NCBI GenBank assembly: GCA_964529715.1
Contig: CAZGXI010000012.1
Span: forward strand, 53,482-117,481
DNA from: CAZGXI01 sp964529715
Lineage (GTDB): Bacteria; Chloroflexota; Anaerolineae; Aggregatilineales; Ch27
Length of the DNA stretch: 64,000 nucleotides
Reading direction: 5' to 3'
The position numbers and the translations under genes were made by a program. Numbering within the stretch: the stretch's first letter is position 1; each line of letters starts with the position of its first letter. The notes beneath the pieces were generated by a model. It made no database searches, was not told the origin of the DNA, and was given only the letters and a program-made list of their open reading frames with translations. Shown piece after piece: positions 52,176 to 60,503 of the stretch.

Positions 52176-52201
52176 CGGAGATTACAGTTTCGTAATCTCC
52201 G
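52176..52201. repeat. Orphan 10-bp hairpin between polA and oppA-like gene
   Basis: CGGAGATTAC (52176-52185) and GTAATCTCCG (52192-52201) form a perfect stem with loop AGTTTC. On the plus strand GTGTTTTTAG follows, so it reads as an intrinsic terminator, yet no plus-strand gene ends here. The next bases AGTCCGCTTGGCG recall the hairpin core at 23420. Confidence 0.45.
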
Positions 52202-52327
52202 GTGTTTTTAGTCCGCTTGGCGAAAACGAGAGGTTACAAAATCGGCGATTGGAAGACGGCGATCCCCATCTGTCGATTGCGGTTCCGCAACCACTGGGCC
52301 GAATCGTTTGGGGGTATAGCTGCCTGA

Positions 52328-55186
52328 TTACAGTGTGGTAACTTCCAGCCAGTTGGGGCCGTATTTGGCGTCGGCGCGCAGCGGCGCGTCCAGGGGAAAA
52401 GCGTTTTCCATCGTTTCGCGCACCAGTGTCGCAACCGGGAGCAATTCCTCTGCCGCGACTTCCAGCACCAGTTCGTCGTGCACCTGAAGCAGCATTCGGG
52501 CCTGGTGGCCTTCGTCGCGCAGCCGCCGATGAAGGTTAATCATGGCAAGTTTGATGATGTCGGCGGCGGTTCCCTGGATCGGCATATTGATGGCTTGGCG
52601 TTCGACGCGCTGGCGCAGCAAGGTGCTGGCGCGGTCGCCGGAGGTGCGTTTCAAGATGCTGAAGTCACGGCGGCGGCCCAACAGCGTTTCCAGGTAGCCG
52701 CGTGTGCGTGCCATCTCCTTAACGCTGTCGAAGTACGCCCGGACGCGCGGAAACTGCTCAAAGTAGGCGCGGATGAATTCCTCGGCCTGGGCCAGTGGCA
52801 GGCCACTATCGCGTGAGAGACGGTAAGCGCCCATGCCATACATCAGGCCGAAGTTGACCCGCTTGGCGAAATGTCGCTGTTCGTAAGTCACCTGATCCAG
52901 GGGAATGCCATACACAGCAGCGGCAGTGGCGCGATGGATATCCTGGCCCTCGCGGAAAGCGGCCAGTAGAGTGGGGTCCTGGCTCACATGCGCTAGGACG
53001 CGCAGTTCGACCTGGCTGTAGTCTACCGAGAGCAACACCGCGCCCGGCGGCGCGATGAACGCCTTGCGAATCTCGCGCCCGGTGTCGGTGCGAACAGGGA
53101 TGTTTTGCAGGTTGGGGTTATCGCTGCTCAGCCGCCCGGTGACGGTTCCGGTCTGGTTAAAGCGGGTGTGCAGCCGCCCGGTGTCCGGGTTGATCAGCGC
53201 GGGCAGGGCATCTACATACGTGCCTTTGAGCTTGGTCAGCTCGCGGTGCTCCAGAATTTTCTCCACAATCGGATGCTTGTCACGCAGGTCTTCCAACACG
53301 TCTGCGCCGGTGGAAAAGCCATGCGTGGTCTTGCGCACCCCGGCGGCGGGCAGTTGCAGCTTGCCGAACAGCACATCGTTGAGCTGCTTGGGGCTGTTGA
53401 TGTTAAAGCGCCCATAGCCCCCGGAGAGGTCGTAAATTTCCTCTTCCAGCGTCTCCAGCCGGACGGCCAGAGCGATGCTCATCTCGCTCAGGAAATCCAC
53501 GTCCAGCAATATGCCCGCCATTTCCATATCGGCCAGCACGGGGATCAGCGGGATTTCCAACTGCTCGTAGAGGTCGATCAGGCGGTTGCTGACCAGTTCG
53601 GGCCGCAGCACGTCCACCAGCCGGTAGGTCATGACGGCATCGGCAGCAGCATAAGGCGCGACGCGCTCGATGGGCACGCGGTCGATGGTGATCTCGTGCT
53701 TGCCCTTGCCGATGAGTTCCTCGATGTGGGTCATCTCGACGCCCAGGCGGTGCCAGGCCAGATTCTTGAGGCCCTTGTTGTGGCTGTCGGGATCAAGAAC
53801 CCATTCTGCGATCATGGTGTCGAAACGGATAGGGGCCACGTCGATGCCGTGACGACGCAGCATCACCAGGTCAAACGCGCCGTTGTGCGCGTACTTAGGA
53901 ATGGCCGGGTCGGTCAGGGGCGGGCGCAGCGCAGCGATGACCGTCTCCAGGGGAAGCTGGCGTTGGCGGGTTTCGTCCAGCAGCGCATCCTGTTCCTGGC
54001 CGGGGGCGGGGGCGTGGCCAACCGGGACGTAGTAGCCTTCTTCCGGCCCAACGGCCAGGGAAATGCCCACCAGCCGGGCGCGCATCTGGTCCAGACTGGT
54101 GCCTTCGGTGTCGAAGGCGATAGCCTCGGCGTGGTTGAGGCGCTCGACCAGGGCGGCTAGAGCGGACTCGTTCTGCACGGTGATGGTCCTGACGACTTCA
54201 TGGACCGGCGTGTCGAAGTGCGGCGCGATGGCAGCAGGCTGCGCTGCCGGGGACGTTTCGTCGCCGAACATGCTCAACTGCGTGGCAGGTGTGGAGGGGG
54301 TCTCGAAGTGCGGCAGGCGACGGATCAGGCTGCGAAATTCCAGGCGGCGGAACAATTCGGCGACGGCGTCGCGGTCGAAGTCCTGCGCCACGCAGGCGGA
54401 CAGGTCCAGCGTCACCGGCACATCACGCCGAATCTGCGCCAACTGCCTGCTCATGAAGGCCGAGTCGCGTCCGGCTTCCAGTTTTTCGCGCAGACTGCCG
54501 CGCAAGTCGTCCAGGTGCTCGTACACGCCCGCGACGCTGCCGTAGGTGCGTAGCAGCCTGATTGCGCCCTTCTCGCCGATTCCGTGCACGCCGGGGATGT
54601 TGTCGGAAGAGTCGCCCATAAACGCTTTAAGATCGACCAACTGTGGCGGTTCCAGGCCGTCATATTTCTCGCGGAAGGTCAGCAGATCGAACAGGCGATC
54701 TTCGTCAGCGTCTCTGCTTTTAGGCAGGCGGACGCGGGTATGTTCCGTGACCAATTGCAGCAGATCGCGGTCGCCCGTGACGATCAGCACGTCCAGGCCC
54801 TGCGCCTCGGCCTGCCGGGCCAGGGTGCCCAGCACATCGTCGGCCTCGTAGCCGGGAAACTCCAAGATCGGGATGTTGAAGGCTTCGACCAGCGCCCGGA
54901 TGTCGGCCATCTGGCTGCGCAGTTCGTCGGGCATTTTGCTGCGCGTGCCCTTATACTCGTTGTAGATTTCATCACGCCCGCTCAGGCCCATGTCGAAGGC
55001 GACGGCCAGATAGTGTGGCGCGTCTTTTTCCAGCACATCCAACAGGACACGGGCAAAGCCGAATGTGGCGTTGGTCGGCGTGCCGTCGCGCAGGGTGAAT
55101 TTTTCCTGCGGCAGGGCGAAAAAATGCCGGTAGGCGACGGCGTGGCCATCGATCAGAACCAGGGTAGGGCGGGCAGGTTGAGTCAT
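52328..55186 (-). CDS. polA: DNA polymerase I
   Basis: A 952-residue polymerase with all three domains. The N-terminal 5'-3' nuclease (about 1-300) has FDMGLSGRDEIYNEYKG-type and FPGYEADDVLGTLA motifs. The 3'-5' exonuclease (about 335-530) keeps DEDD residues in FDTEGTS, HNGAFDLVML and YAAADAV. The polymerase domain has SVDYSQVELRVLAH, KRVNFGLMYG and LQVHDELVLEV. Proofreading is therefore likely active. It lies 16 bp after the upstream REC/RAYT-like gene, so the two may be co-transcribed. Confidence 0.94.
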   Translation of the reverse strand: MTQPARPTLVLIDGHAVAYRHFFALPQEKFTLRDGTPTNATFGFARVLLDVLEKDAPHYLAVAFDMGLSGRDEIYNEYKGTRSKMPDELRSQMADIRALVEAFNIPILEFPGYEADDVLGTLARQAEAQGLDVLIVTGDRDLLQLVTEHTRVRLPKSRDADEDRLFDLLTFREKYDGLEPPQLVDLKAFMGDSSDNIPGVHGIGEKGAIRLLRTYGSVAGVYEHLDDLRGSLREKLEAGRDSAFMSRQLAQIRRDVPVTLDLSACVAQDFDRDAVAELFRRLEFRSLIRRLPHFETPSTPATQLSMFGDETSPAAQPAAIAPHFDTPVHEVVRTITVQNESALAALVERLNHAEAIAFDTEGTSLDQMRARLVGISLAVGPEEGYYVPVGHAPAPGQEQDALLDETRQRQLPLETVIAALRPPLTDPAIPKYAHNGAFDLVMLRRHGIDVAPIRFDTMIAEWVLDPDSHNKGLKNLAWHRLGVEMTHIEELIGKGKHEITIDRVPIERVAPYAAADAVMTYRLVDVLRPELVSNRLIDLYEQLEIPLIPVLADMEMAGILLDVDFLSEMSIALAVRLETLEEEIYDLSGGYGRFNINSPKQLNDVLFGKLQLPAAGVRKTTHGFSTGADVLEDLRDKHPIVEKILEHRELTKLKGTYVDALPALINPDTGRLHTRFNQTGTVTGRLSSDNPNLQNIPVRTDTGREIRKAFIAPPGAVLLSVDYSQVELRVLAHVSQDPTLLAAFREGQDIHRATAAAVYGIPLDQVTYEQRHFAKRVNFGLMYGMGAYRLSRDSGLPLAQAEEFIRAYFEQFPRVRAYFDSVKEMARTRGYLETLLGRRRDFSILKRTSGDRASTLLRQRVERQAINMPIQGTAADIIKLAMINLHRRLRDEGHQARMLLQVHDELVLEVAAEELLPVATLVRETMENAFPLDAPLRADAKYGPNWLEVTTL

Positions 55187-55202
55187 CGGTTTTTCGAGCA
55201 GG

Positions 55203-57260
55203 TCATCCTTGCCGTTGGAAGCTGACGAAGCGGCTGATTTCCTCGCCGGTCAGCCGGCGGCCCGGCGCGACCACGTAATAGGCATCAGCCCACAGGGCAG
55301 CGGCCTCTGGTGCAAGGTCGGGGTAGGCGGCCAGGGCGCGCTGCGCCGTCTCATTCATCAACCGCTGCACGACCTGCGAAGGCGCTTCGGCGGGGGGGAC
55401 GCCGATCACGGCGCTGACGTAATCGGGCTGCACGTCGATCTGGTCGGCTAACCAGTGCTGCGCGGCGACGATCTCTTCCACCCAGGCGGACATGGCCCGC
55501 ATCACCTCGCCATCCAGCTCGGCGTCGGGATCGCGTAGAATCCAGGCGCAGGCGTAGTGGGCCAGGGTAGCCGGGTCGAGGGCCGGGGCGGACTCTGCTG
55601 CCTCGCGCAGGTCCACCGCAACTGATTCTCCGGTAGCCTCGCGGCTCTCAAGGGGCGTTTCGCCGCCCTGTCCTTCACGTTCGACTGCGCCGACTGCGCC
55701 CAGGTGGGACTCGATGGCTTCGGCAGCGACGGGTGGCATCTGCGCGCTGGAATCGGGCGGAGGCGTCTCCGGCAAGACATCCGGTGCCGGCGGGGCCAGC
55801 GCCTCGACAATCTGGTGGGCCTGACGGCGGATATTGCGCAAGGGCACGTCATCGGTAAAGACCATCGACAGCACCATCTCGTCTAGGGTAGGTGTTGCCA
55901 CAACCAGGTAGTTGTTGCGCGTCTGCGGCAGCGCGGCGAACCTGATCTGGAGGCGGCCTGCCCGCAGGACGGCGGCGCAGTCGATCTGCTTTGCCAGGGC
56001 CTCGATGTCATCTTTTGGCAGCGCCCCGGCAGAAGCCACCACGCGATTATCCTGCAGCAGGATGGTGGCCTGGGCAGAGGATTGCAGCGATGCCTGGGTA
56101 AGTTGAACGGCCAGCGCGGCAACCTCGGCTTCACTATGCGGGGCGGTCGAAGGGGTGGGGAGAGCAGGCTGCCCGGACGGCGGGAGCGTGTCGCCGATTT
56201 CTGGTACGGGAGTTTGCCCCTCCAGCCGGGCGCGGACCTCTTCGGGCATGGGGATAAACAGGTTGCCGGGGCGCTCGGTTTCGGTGGGGTGGAGGGATTG
56301 GCCCTCGGCAGCCAATGTGGCCAGCAGGTCACGGTCGGAGTCGCTGAACTGCACGTCGGTGGGCAATGGGGGAACTTCCAGCGCCTTTAGGACTGCTGCT
56401 GCCGTATTTTCGGCAGCGTCTTCCTCGAACGGTTCCGGCAGGCCGCTCCAATCCAACAGGGAAGCGCCGATATCGATCATCTCCTCTGGCACGGCTTTTG
56501 GCTCCGGCGTGGGCGTCTCCACGAAATCGGGATCGGCAATGGCGATCAGGTCCCTTACCGTGCCGCTTTCCTCCAAGGTAGGCATAGGCGGCTCTTCGGC
56601 AGCCAGGCGGGCGAACAGCTTTTCCTGGGCAGATTTCTCCTCCGCCGAGGGGGCGTCTTTGGTTTCACCTTTGCTGATGTCCAGCAGCATGTTTGCCAGG
56701 GAACGGCGGTGGCGTTCCGGCAGAGGTGGCTTCTTTTCTGCGGGGGGACGCATCCAGTCCACCAGTGCCTTAAAGGTGTCGTCCTTTTCGCTCGATGTTC
56801 CCGGCTCGATAGATTGCAACACTTCGCCGAAGGTAGCCATATCTTCGCCGAGTGCCCCGGCGGTGAGATCGGTGGGCGGAGTGGCCTCCGGTTTGGGTGG
56901 TGAGGGCTGCAAGGCTTTCTTAAGTAGGGCAGTCAGGGCGCGGACCGAATAGCCGCCGCGAATGACGCCACGCGGATTCAACGTCTCAATAATCTGTTCG
57001 TGCCCTGCACCTGTTGCACGGACGATCAGGGGCAGATCTGGCTGAAGGCGGCGCAGTTGGACGGCCAGCGTCGGCACTGTGATGTCCCGCAGGTTAAGGG
57101 CGATCACCGCCACCGTCGGCGGATGCTGGGCGGCATATTCCAACGCGGCCTGCCCAGTGCTGAAAACGGCAGCCTCATAGTTGCCGGTGCGCTCCAGCGC
57201 ATCCTGAATACGGGCGACGGCATTGGCGTCACTGTCGATGAAGAGCACGCGCGTGATCAT
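55203..57260 (-). CDS. Pseudoreceiver protein with inactivated IS200/RAYT-like C-terminal domain
   Basis: A 685-residue protein in three parts. Residues about 1-115 resemble a receiver (VLFIDSDANAVARIQ) but have Ala in the phosphoacceptor place (VIALNLRDI). A long Pro/Glu-rich disordered segment follows, then a ~110-residue domain (ATILLQDNRVVASAGALP) that may be Roadblock/LC7-like. The last 118 residues follow the Y1 transposase/RAYT pattern: HYACAWILRD, QPDYVSAVIGVPP, PSQVVQRLMNETAQRAL, LWADAYYVV and ISRFVSFQ. Both HUH histidines are lost (Y614, S616), and the catalytic Tyr is Phe678. The ATG at 57260 is chosen for GAGG four bases upstream. Confidence 0.7.
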   Translation of the reverse strand: MITRVLFIDSDANAVARIQDALERTGNYEAAVFSTGQAALEYAAQHPPTVAVIALNLRDITVPTLAVQLRRLQPDLPLIVRATGAGHEQIIETLNPRGVIRGGYSVRALTALLKKALQPSPPKPEATPPTDLTAGALGEDMATFGEVLQSIEPGTSSEKDDTFKALVDWMRPPAEKKPPLPERHRRSLANMLLDISKGETKDAPSAEEKSAQEKLFARLAAEEPPMPTLEESGTVRDLIAIADPDFVETPTPEPKAVPEEMIDIGASLLDWSGLPEPFEEDAAENTAAAVLKALEVPPLPTDVQFSDSDRDLLATLAAEGQSLHPTETERPGNLFIPMPEEVRARLEGQTPVPEIGDTLPPSGQPALPTPSTAPHSEAEVAALAVQLTQASLQSSAQATILLQDNRVVASAGALPKDDIEALAKQIDCAAVLRAGRLQIRFAALPQTRNNYLVVATPTLDEMVLSMVFTDDVPLRNIRRQAHQIVEALAPPAPDVLPETPPPDSSAQMPPVAAEAIESHLGAVGAVEREGQGGETPLESREATGESVAVDLREAAESAPALDPATLAHYACAWILRDPDAELDGEVMRAMSAWVEEIVAAQHWLADQIDVQPDYVSAVIGVPPAEAPSQVVQRLMNETAQRALAAYPDLAPEAAALWADAYYVVAPGRRLTGEEISRFVSFQRQG

Positions 57261-57294
57261 CATACCTCGATTGTACAACTGTTCTATCACCCCG

Positions 57295-58041
57295 TCAACG
57301 TGGCGGGGCGGCTACCACTGGCGCTGCGGCGCAGTCGGCGAGTGGGGTGCTGTAACGGCTGTCAGACGATACCCAGACCGTCTGCCCGCCACGGTTGACC
57401 TGCCACCACGTCCCGGCGGCGTTTCGTCCGGTAATGGACAGTGTTTCGCCCAGGTCCAGCAGACCCAGAATAGTGTAATCGGTCCCCGGCCCAGCGCGGA
57501 AGCGCAGTTCGTTCACGTCCACACGCACCTGGCAAACCGCGCCGGGCTGCGGTGCGGCAGGCGCGGCAGCCGCGCCATAGGGGATCGGCGTGGCGATGAT
57601 CTGCGCGGCGCGCTGGCGGATGGTCAGGTTCAGCGGCACGGCCTGGCTGGCGACGCGGTGGCGGTAGGCGATCACTTCCAACGCTTGCGGGCCACTGCGC
57701 GTGGGCGTCCAGGAGAGCAGGGCGTCGAAGTTTTGTTGGCCGTTCTGCTCCGGCGAAGGGACACTACTCAACATGGTGCTGGCCGAGCGCAGTTCCACCC
57801 GCGTGACGCCCACGCTGTCGGTTGCGCTGACACGAATGACCACTTCCTGGCCGGCAACGAACTCGCTGCCGTTCGGCGGCCATAGCACCGTGATCACCGG
57901 CAACGTGTCCCCGGTAGCGGCATCCAGCGTCGGGGTGGGGGGGATGGGCGTGTCTCCGCCGCCGGTTAGATTACAAGCCAGAGTCAGTGCCGCCAGTAAG
58001 GCGATGGGGATGCTCAGCCACCGGGAGTGTGAAACACACAT
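57295..58041 (-). CDS. Lipoprotein with Ig-like and bacterial SH3 domains
   Basis: A 248-residue lipoprotein with a lipobox (LAALTLAC) near residue 22. An Ig-like/FlgD-like beta domain (VITVLWPPNGSEFVAGQEVVIRV) and a bacterial SH3 domain (VRVDVNELRFRAGPGTDYTILG) follow. The start at 58041 is set by GAGGAA upstream and the lipobox. It is a paralogue of the next gene upstream (58079-59242), with the same domain order. SH3b domains usually bind peptidoglycan or other cell-wall material. Confidence 0.78.
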   Translation of the reverse strand: MCVSHSRWLSIPIALLAALTLACNLTGGGDTPIPPTPTLDAATGDTLPVITVLWPPNGSEFVAGQEVVIRVSATDSVGVTRVELRSASTMLSSVPSPEQNGQQNFDALLSWTPTRSGPQALEVIAYRHRVASQAVPLNLTIRQRAAQIIATPIPYGAAAAPAAPQPGAVCQVRVDVNELRFRAGPGTDYTILGLLDLGETLSITGRNAAGTWWQVNRGGQTVWVSSDSRYSTPLADCAAAPVVAAPPR

Positions 58042-58078
58042 CAGAGTTCCTCGCTCATCTGCTCGACCCGCCGCCCGC

Positions 58079-59242
58079 TCAGGACCCCGGCGCAGCAGCC
58101 ACGAATACATCGATGGTGCGGACGTTGTTGCCTTCGTCGCCTTCAACCACCTGGGAGCCACTGTCGGCCAGCGCCTGCAGGCGGTAGACGTTCGAGGTCG
58201 TGAAGGTCACATCCACCGGCAGATCGACGGTCTGTCCCGGCGCCAGATTGACCACAATGGGCAGTTGAACCACCGTGCCATCAGGCTGTTGGAAACTGGT
58301 GGAAAACTGGCCGCTGTTGCCGGTGCCCTGGTTGCGTACGGTGACGGTGTAGCGCGCGCCGACGGTTCCACTGGCATTGAGTTGCAGTGCGGTTGGCCCG
58401 GTGATGGCGCTCACCACCAGGTCAGGGATGGTGGGCGTCATCGTTGGCGTGAACGTAGGGGTGCCGGGGACCGGCGTGCTGGTCGGCGGCGTGGTGGGGG
58501 TGGCAGTGGCCGGGCGCGGTGTGGGGCTGGCTGGCGGCGCGACGATGGGAACCTGGCTGCAATCGCCTGTTTCGGTGGTATAGTTGGAGTTCACCCAGCC
58601 GACGTTGACGCCAATACGAAGCTGCCACCAACTGTTATCCCCCACACGCCCGATAATCTGGCCGGTGTTGCCCAGCGTGAGCACAGTGATCACGCCGTAG
58701 TCGGTGCCCGGTCCGACGCGGAAGTTCAGGCCGTCCACATCCACGCGGGCGCGGCAGATGTTGTCGGCGGGCAATGTCACCCCGGCAGGATTTTGCGATG
58801 TCGCCGTGACCTGGGCGGCGGAATCCCGCACACTGACGATGATCTGCGCGGGCTGGCTGGCGATCTGGCCGCGATAGGCCACCACCTGCACGGTGTGCTG
58901 TCCGGCCTGGGCGGGCGTCCAAGTTTGGATGACGGCGAATTCCCGGTCGCCCTGCGCCGACTGCGAACTGACGGTGTTGACGATGAAGCCGTCCACGCGC
59001 AATTCCACGCGCGTCACGCCGATGTTGTCGCGGGCGGTGGACTGGATCAGCACAGCCTGGCCGCGCACAGCCTCGCTGTTGTTGGCCGGGCTGTTGATCG
59101 TGACCGTTGGCGCGCCGAAAGGCGAGGTGGCGGTCATAAAGGCCGTTGGTTGGGTATTGCCTCCGCCGATCAGGTTGCAGGCCAGCGCCGTCAGCGAGAG
59201 CAGGAACACCGTAATTACCAGACGGGGCGATACTTTTGTCAT
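58079..59242 (-). CDS. Lipoprotein with Ig-like, SH3 and CARDB-like domains
   Basis: A 387-residue lipoprotein (lipobox SLTALAC). The first half has an Ig-like domain (VTINSPANNSEAVRGQAVLI) and an SH3b domain (CRARVDVDGLNFRVGPGTDYG). After a Pro/Thr linker comes a CARDB-like adhesion domain (PDLVVSAITGPTALQLNASG ends the recognisable stretch, then NQGTGNSG). AGGAG precedes the ATG. The gene is 5' of a shorter paralogue and in the same orientation. Confidence 0.78.
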   Translation of the reverse strand: MTKVSPRLVITVFLLSLTALACNLIGGGNTQPTAFMTATSPFGAPTVTINSPANNSEAVRGQAVLIQSTARDNIGVTRVELRVDGFIVNTVSSQSAQGDREFAVIQTWTPAQAGQHTVQVVAYRGQIASQPAQIIVSVRDSAAQVTATSQNPAGVTLPADNICRARVDVDGLNFRVGPGTDYGVITVLTLGNTGQIIGRVGDNSWWQLRIGVNVGWVNSNYTTETGDCSQVPIVAPPASPTPRPATATPTTPPTSTPVPGTPTFTPTMTPTIPDLVVSAITGPTALQLNASGTVGARYTVTVRNQGTGNSGQFSTSFQQPDGTVVQLPIVVNLAPGQTVDLPVDVTFTTSNVYRLQALADSGSQVVEGDEGNNVRTIDVFVAAAPGS

Positions 59243-59277
59243 GCGCTGTCTCCTGAAAATTTATCTGACTGCTAACC

Positions 59278-59396
59278 TGTCCTGATGGACAACACTCTTG
59301 AGCAACATCATTCCGGTGAACGCTGCCGGAACAGCATTGGGCGAATCAGGACACGCCAAGAGCGCCAGTTTTGCTTGCATGTATCCGACTGGCGCT
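59278..59396. repeat. Cluster of inverted repeats in intergenic region
   Basis: Three perfect inverted repeats occur in the 200-bp gap between the PLP dehydratase and the lipoprotein gene: TGTCCTGAT/ATCAGGACA (59278-59353), nested around TTCCGG/CCGGAA (59311-59331), and AGCGCCAGT/ACTGGCGCT (59361-59396). No T-run follows. It could be a terminator, a structured leader of the lipoprotein mRNA or a palindromic repeat. Confidence 0.5.
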
Positions 59397-59442
59397 TCTG
59401 GCGAGACGGTTCGCTGTTTATTAACCTGAACTTGTGGTTATT

Positions 59443-60414
59443 TTAGCACCGGTCGGTGGGTTTACGCGAATGCTCCAGCGCGGTGTGTAGGTGATCCAGG
59501 CTTAAATTGCCGCCGCTCATCACCAGCACGACCTTCTTCCCGGCCAGGCGCCCCTTGATCTTGAGTGCAGCGGCCAGGGGGAGCGCCCCTGCCCCTTCTG
59601 CCAGATTGTGGGTATGTTCCAGCAGCAGTACGACGGCCTGCCAGATGTCGTCTTCGTCGGCCAAGATGAAATCGGCCAGGCGCTCGCGTAGAATCGCCAG
59701 CGTGTTGAGGAAGGGGACGCGCGTGGCGACTCCCTCGGCGGCAGTCTGCATCGGCGCATCCTCGTAACTCTCGCCCTTCCATGCCCGGTACTGCGCCGGT
59801 GCGGCGGATGCCTGGCAGCCGATCACCTGGATTGCCGGGTTAACGGCGGCGGCGACGATGCAGCAGCCGCACGCGCCGCTCCCGCCGCCGACAGGCACCA
59901 GGATTGCATCTACATCCGGCAGGTCCTCGACGATCTCCAGTGCATACGTGCCCACCCCCGCGATCAGATACTCGTCCGTCGGACCGACGAAGCGCATTCC
60001 TTCGCGCTGCGCTTTTTCCTGTATCCACAGCCGGGCTGTGTCGAAGTTTGGGCCGTGCTCGACCACCTCTGCACCCAGCGCCCGGATGGCGGCGGCTTTG
60101 CCGGGGTTGGGATTCTCCGGCATGGCGACGATGGTCCGCGCGCCTGTGACCTTGCCGGCGAAGGCGATGCTCTGTCCATGATTACCCGTACTGGCGGTGG
60201 CAAGCCCGGCGGCGCGCTCGGCAGGGCTGAGGTTGGCCGCCAGATTCACCCCACCGCGCACCTTGAATGCGCCGACAGGTTGGTGGTTTTCGTGCTTGAC
60301 ATATACCTGCGCACCGAGCAGGTCGCTCAGACGGGGATAAAAGTGCAGCGGGGTGGGGCGCAGGTGGCGGTAGACGTGCAGGCGCGCGGCAAGGATGTCC
60401 TGAAATGTGACCAT
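59443..60414 (-). CDS. PLP-dependent threonine/serine dehydratase-like protein
   Basis: A 323-residue fold-type II PLP enzyme. The Schiff-base lysine is in HQPVGAFKVRGG, the phosphate-binding loop is GGGSGACGC, and STGNHGQSIA is conserved. The C-terminus has VLVMSGGNLSLDHL. It probably deaminates Thr/Ser or racemises Ser. It lacks an ACT regulatory domain and so resembles catabolic threonine dehydratases. The ATG at 60414 has AGGAGAA upstream; the 107-residue longer frame reads non-conserved sequence. Confidence 0.85.
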   Translation of the reverse strand: MVTFQDILAARLHVYRHLRPTPLHFYPRLSDLLGAQVYVKHENHQPVGAFKVRGGVNLAANLSPAERAAGLATASTGNHGQSIAFAGKVTGARTIVAMPENPNPGKAAAIRALGAEVVEHGPNFDTARLWIQEKAQREGMRFVGPTDEYLIAGVGTYALEIVEDLPDVDAILVPVGGGSGACGCCIVAAAVNPAIQVIGCQASAAPAQYRAWKGESYEDAPMQTAAEGVATRVPFLNTLAILRERLADFILADEDDIWQAVVLLLEHTHNLAEGAGALPLAAALKIKGRLAGKKVVLVMSGGNLSLDHLHTALEHSRKPTDRC

Positions 60415-60503
60415 TGTGAAATTCTCCTGGGTACAGCAGATTGCCTGAGCGAATATGGGGGGATTATACGCCGTAGAGGCAGGCTGCACAGAAGAGCGAT
60501 CTG

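Noticed and set aside
55203..57260. Active transposase or insertion sequence
   Set aside because: The Y1 domain lacks both HUH histidines and the catalytic Tyr, is fused to other domains and has no recognisable IS ends, so it is not a mobile element.
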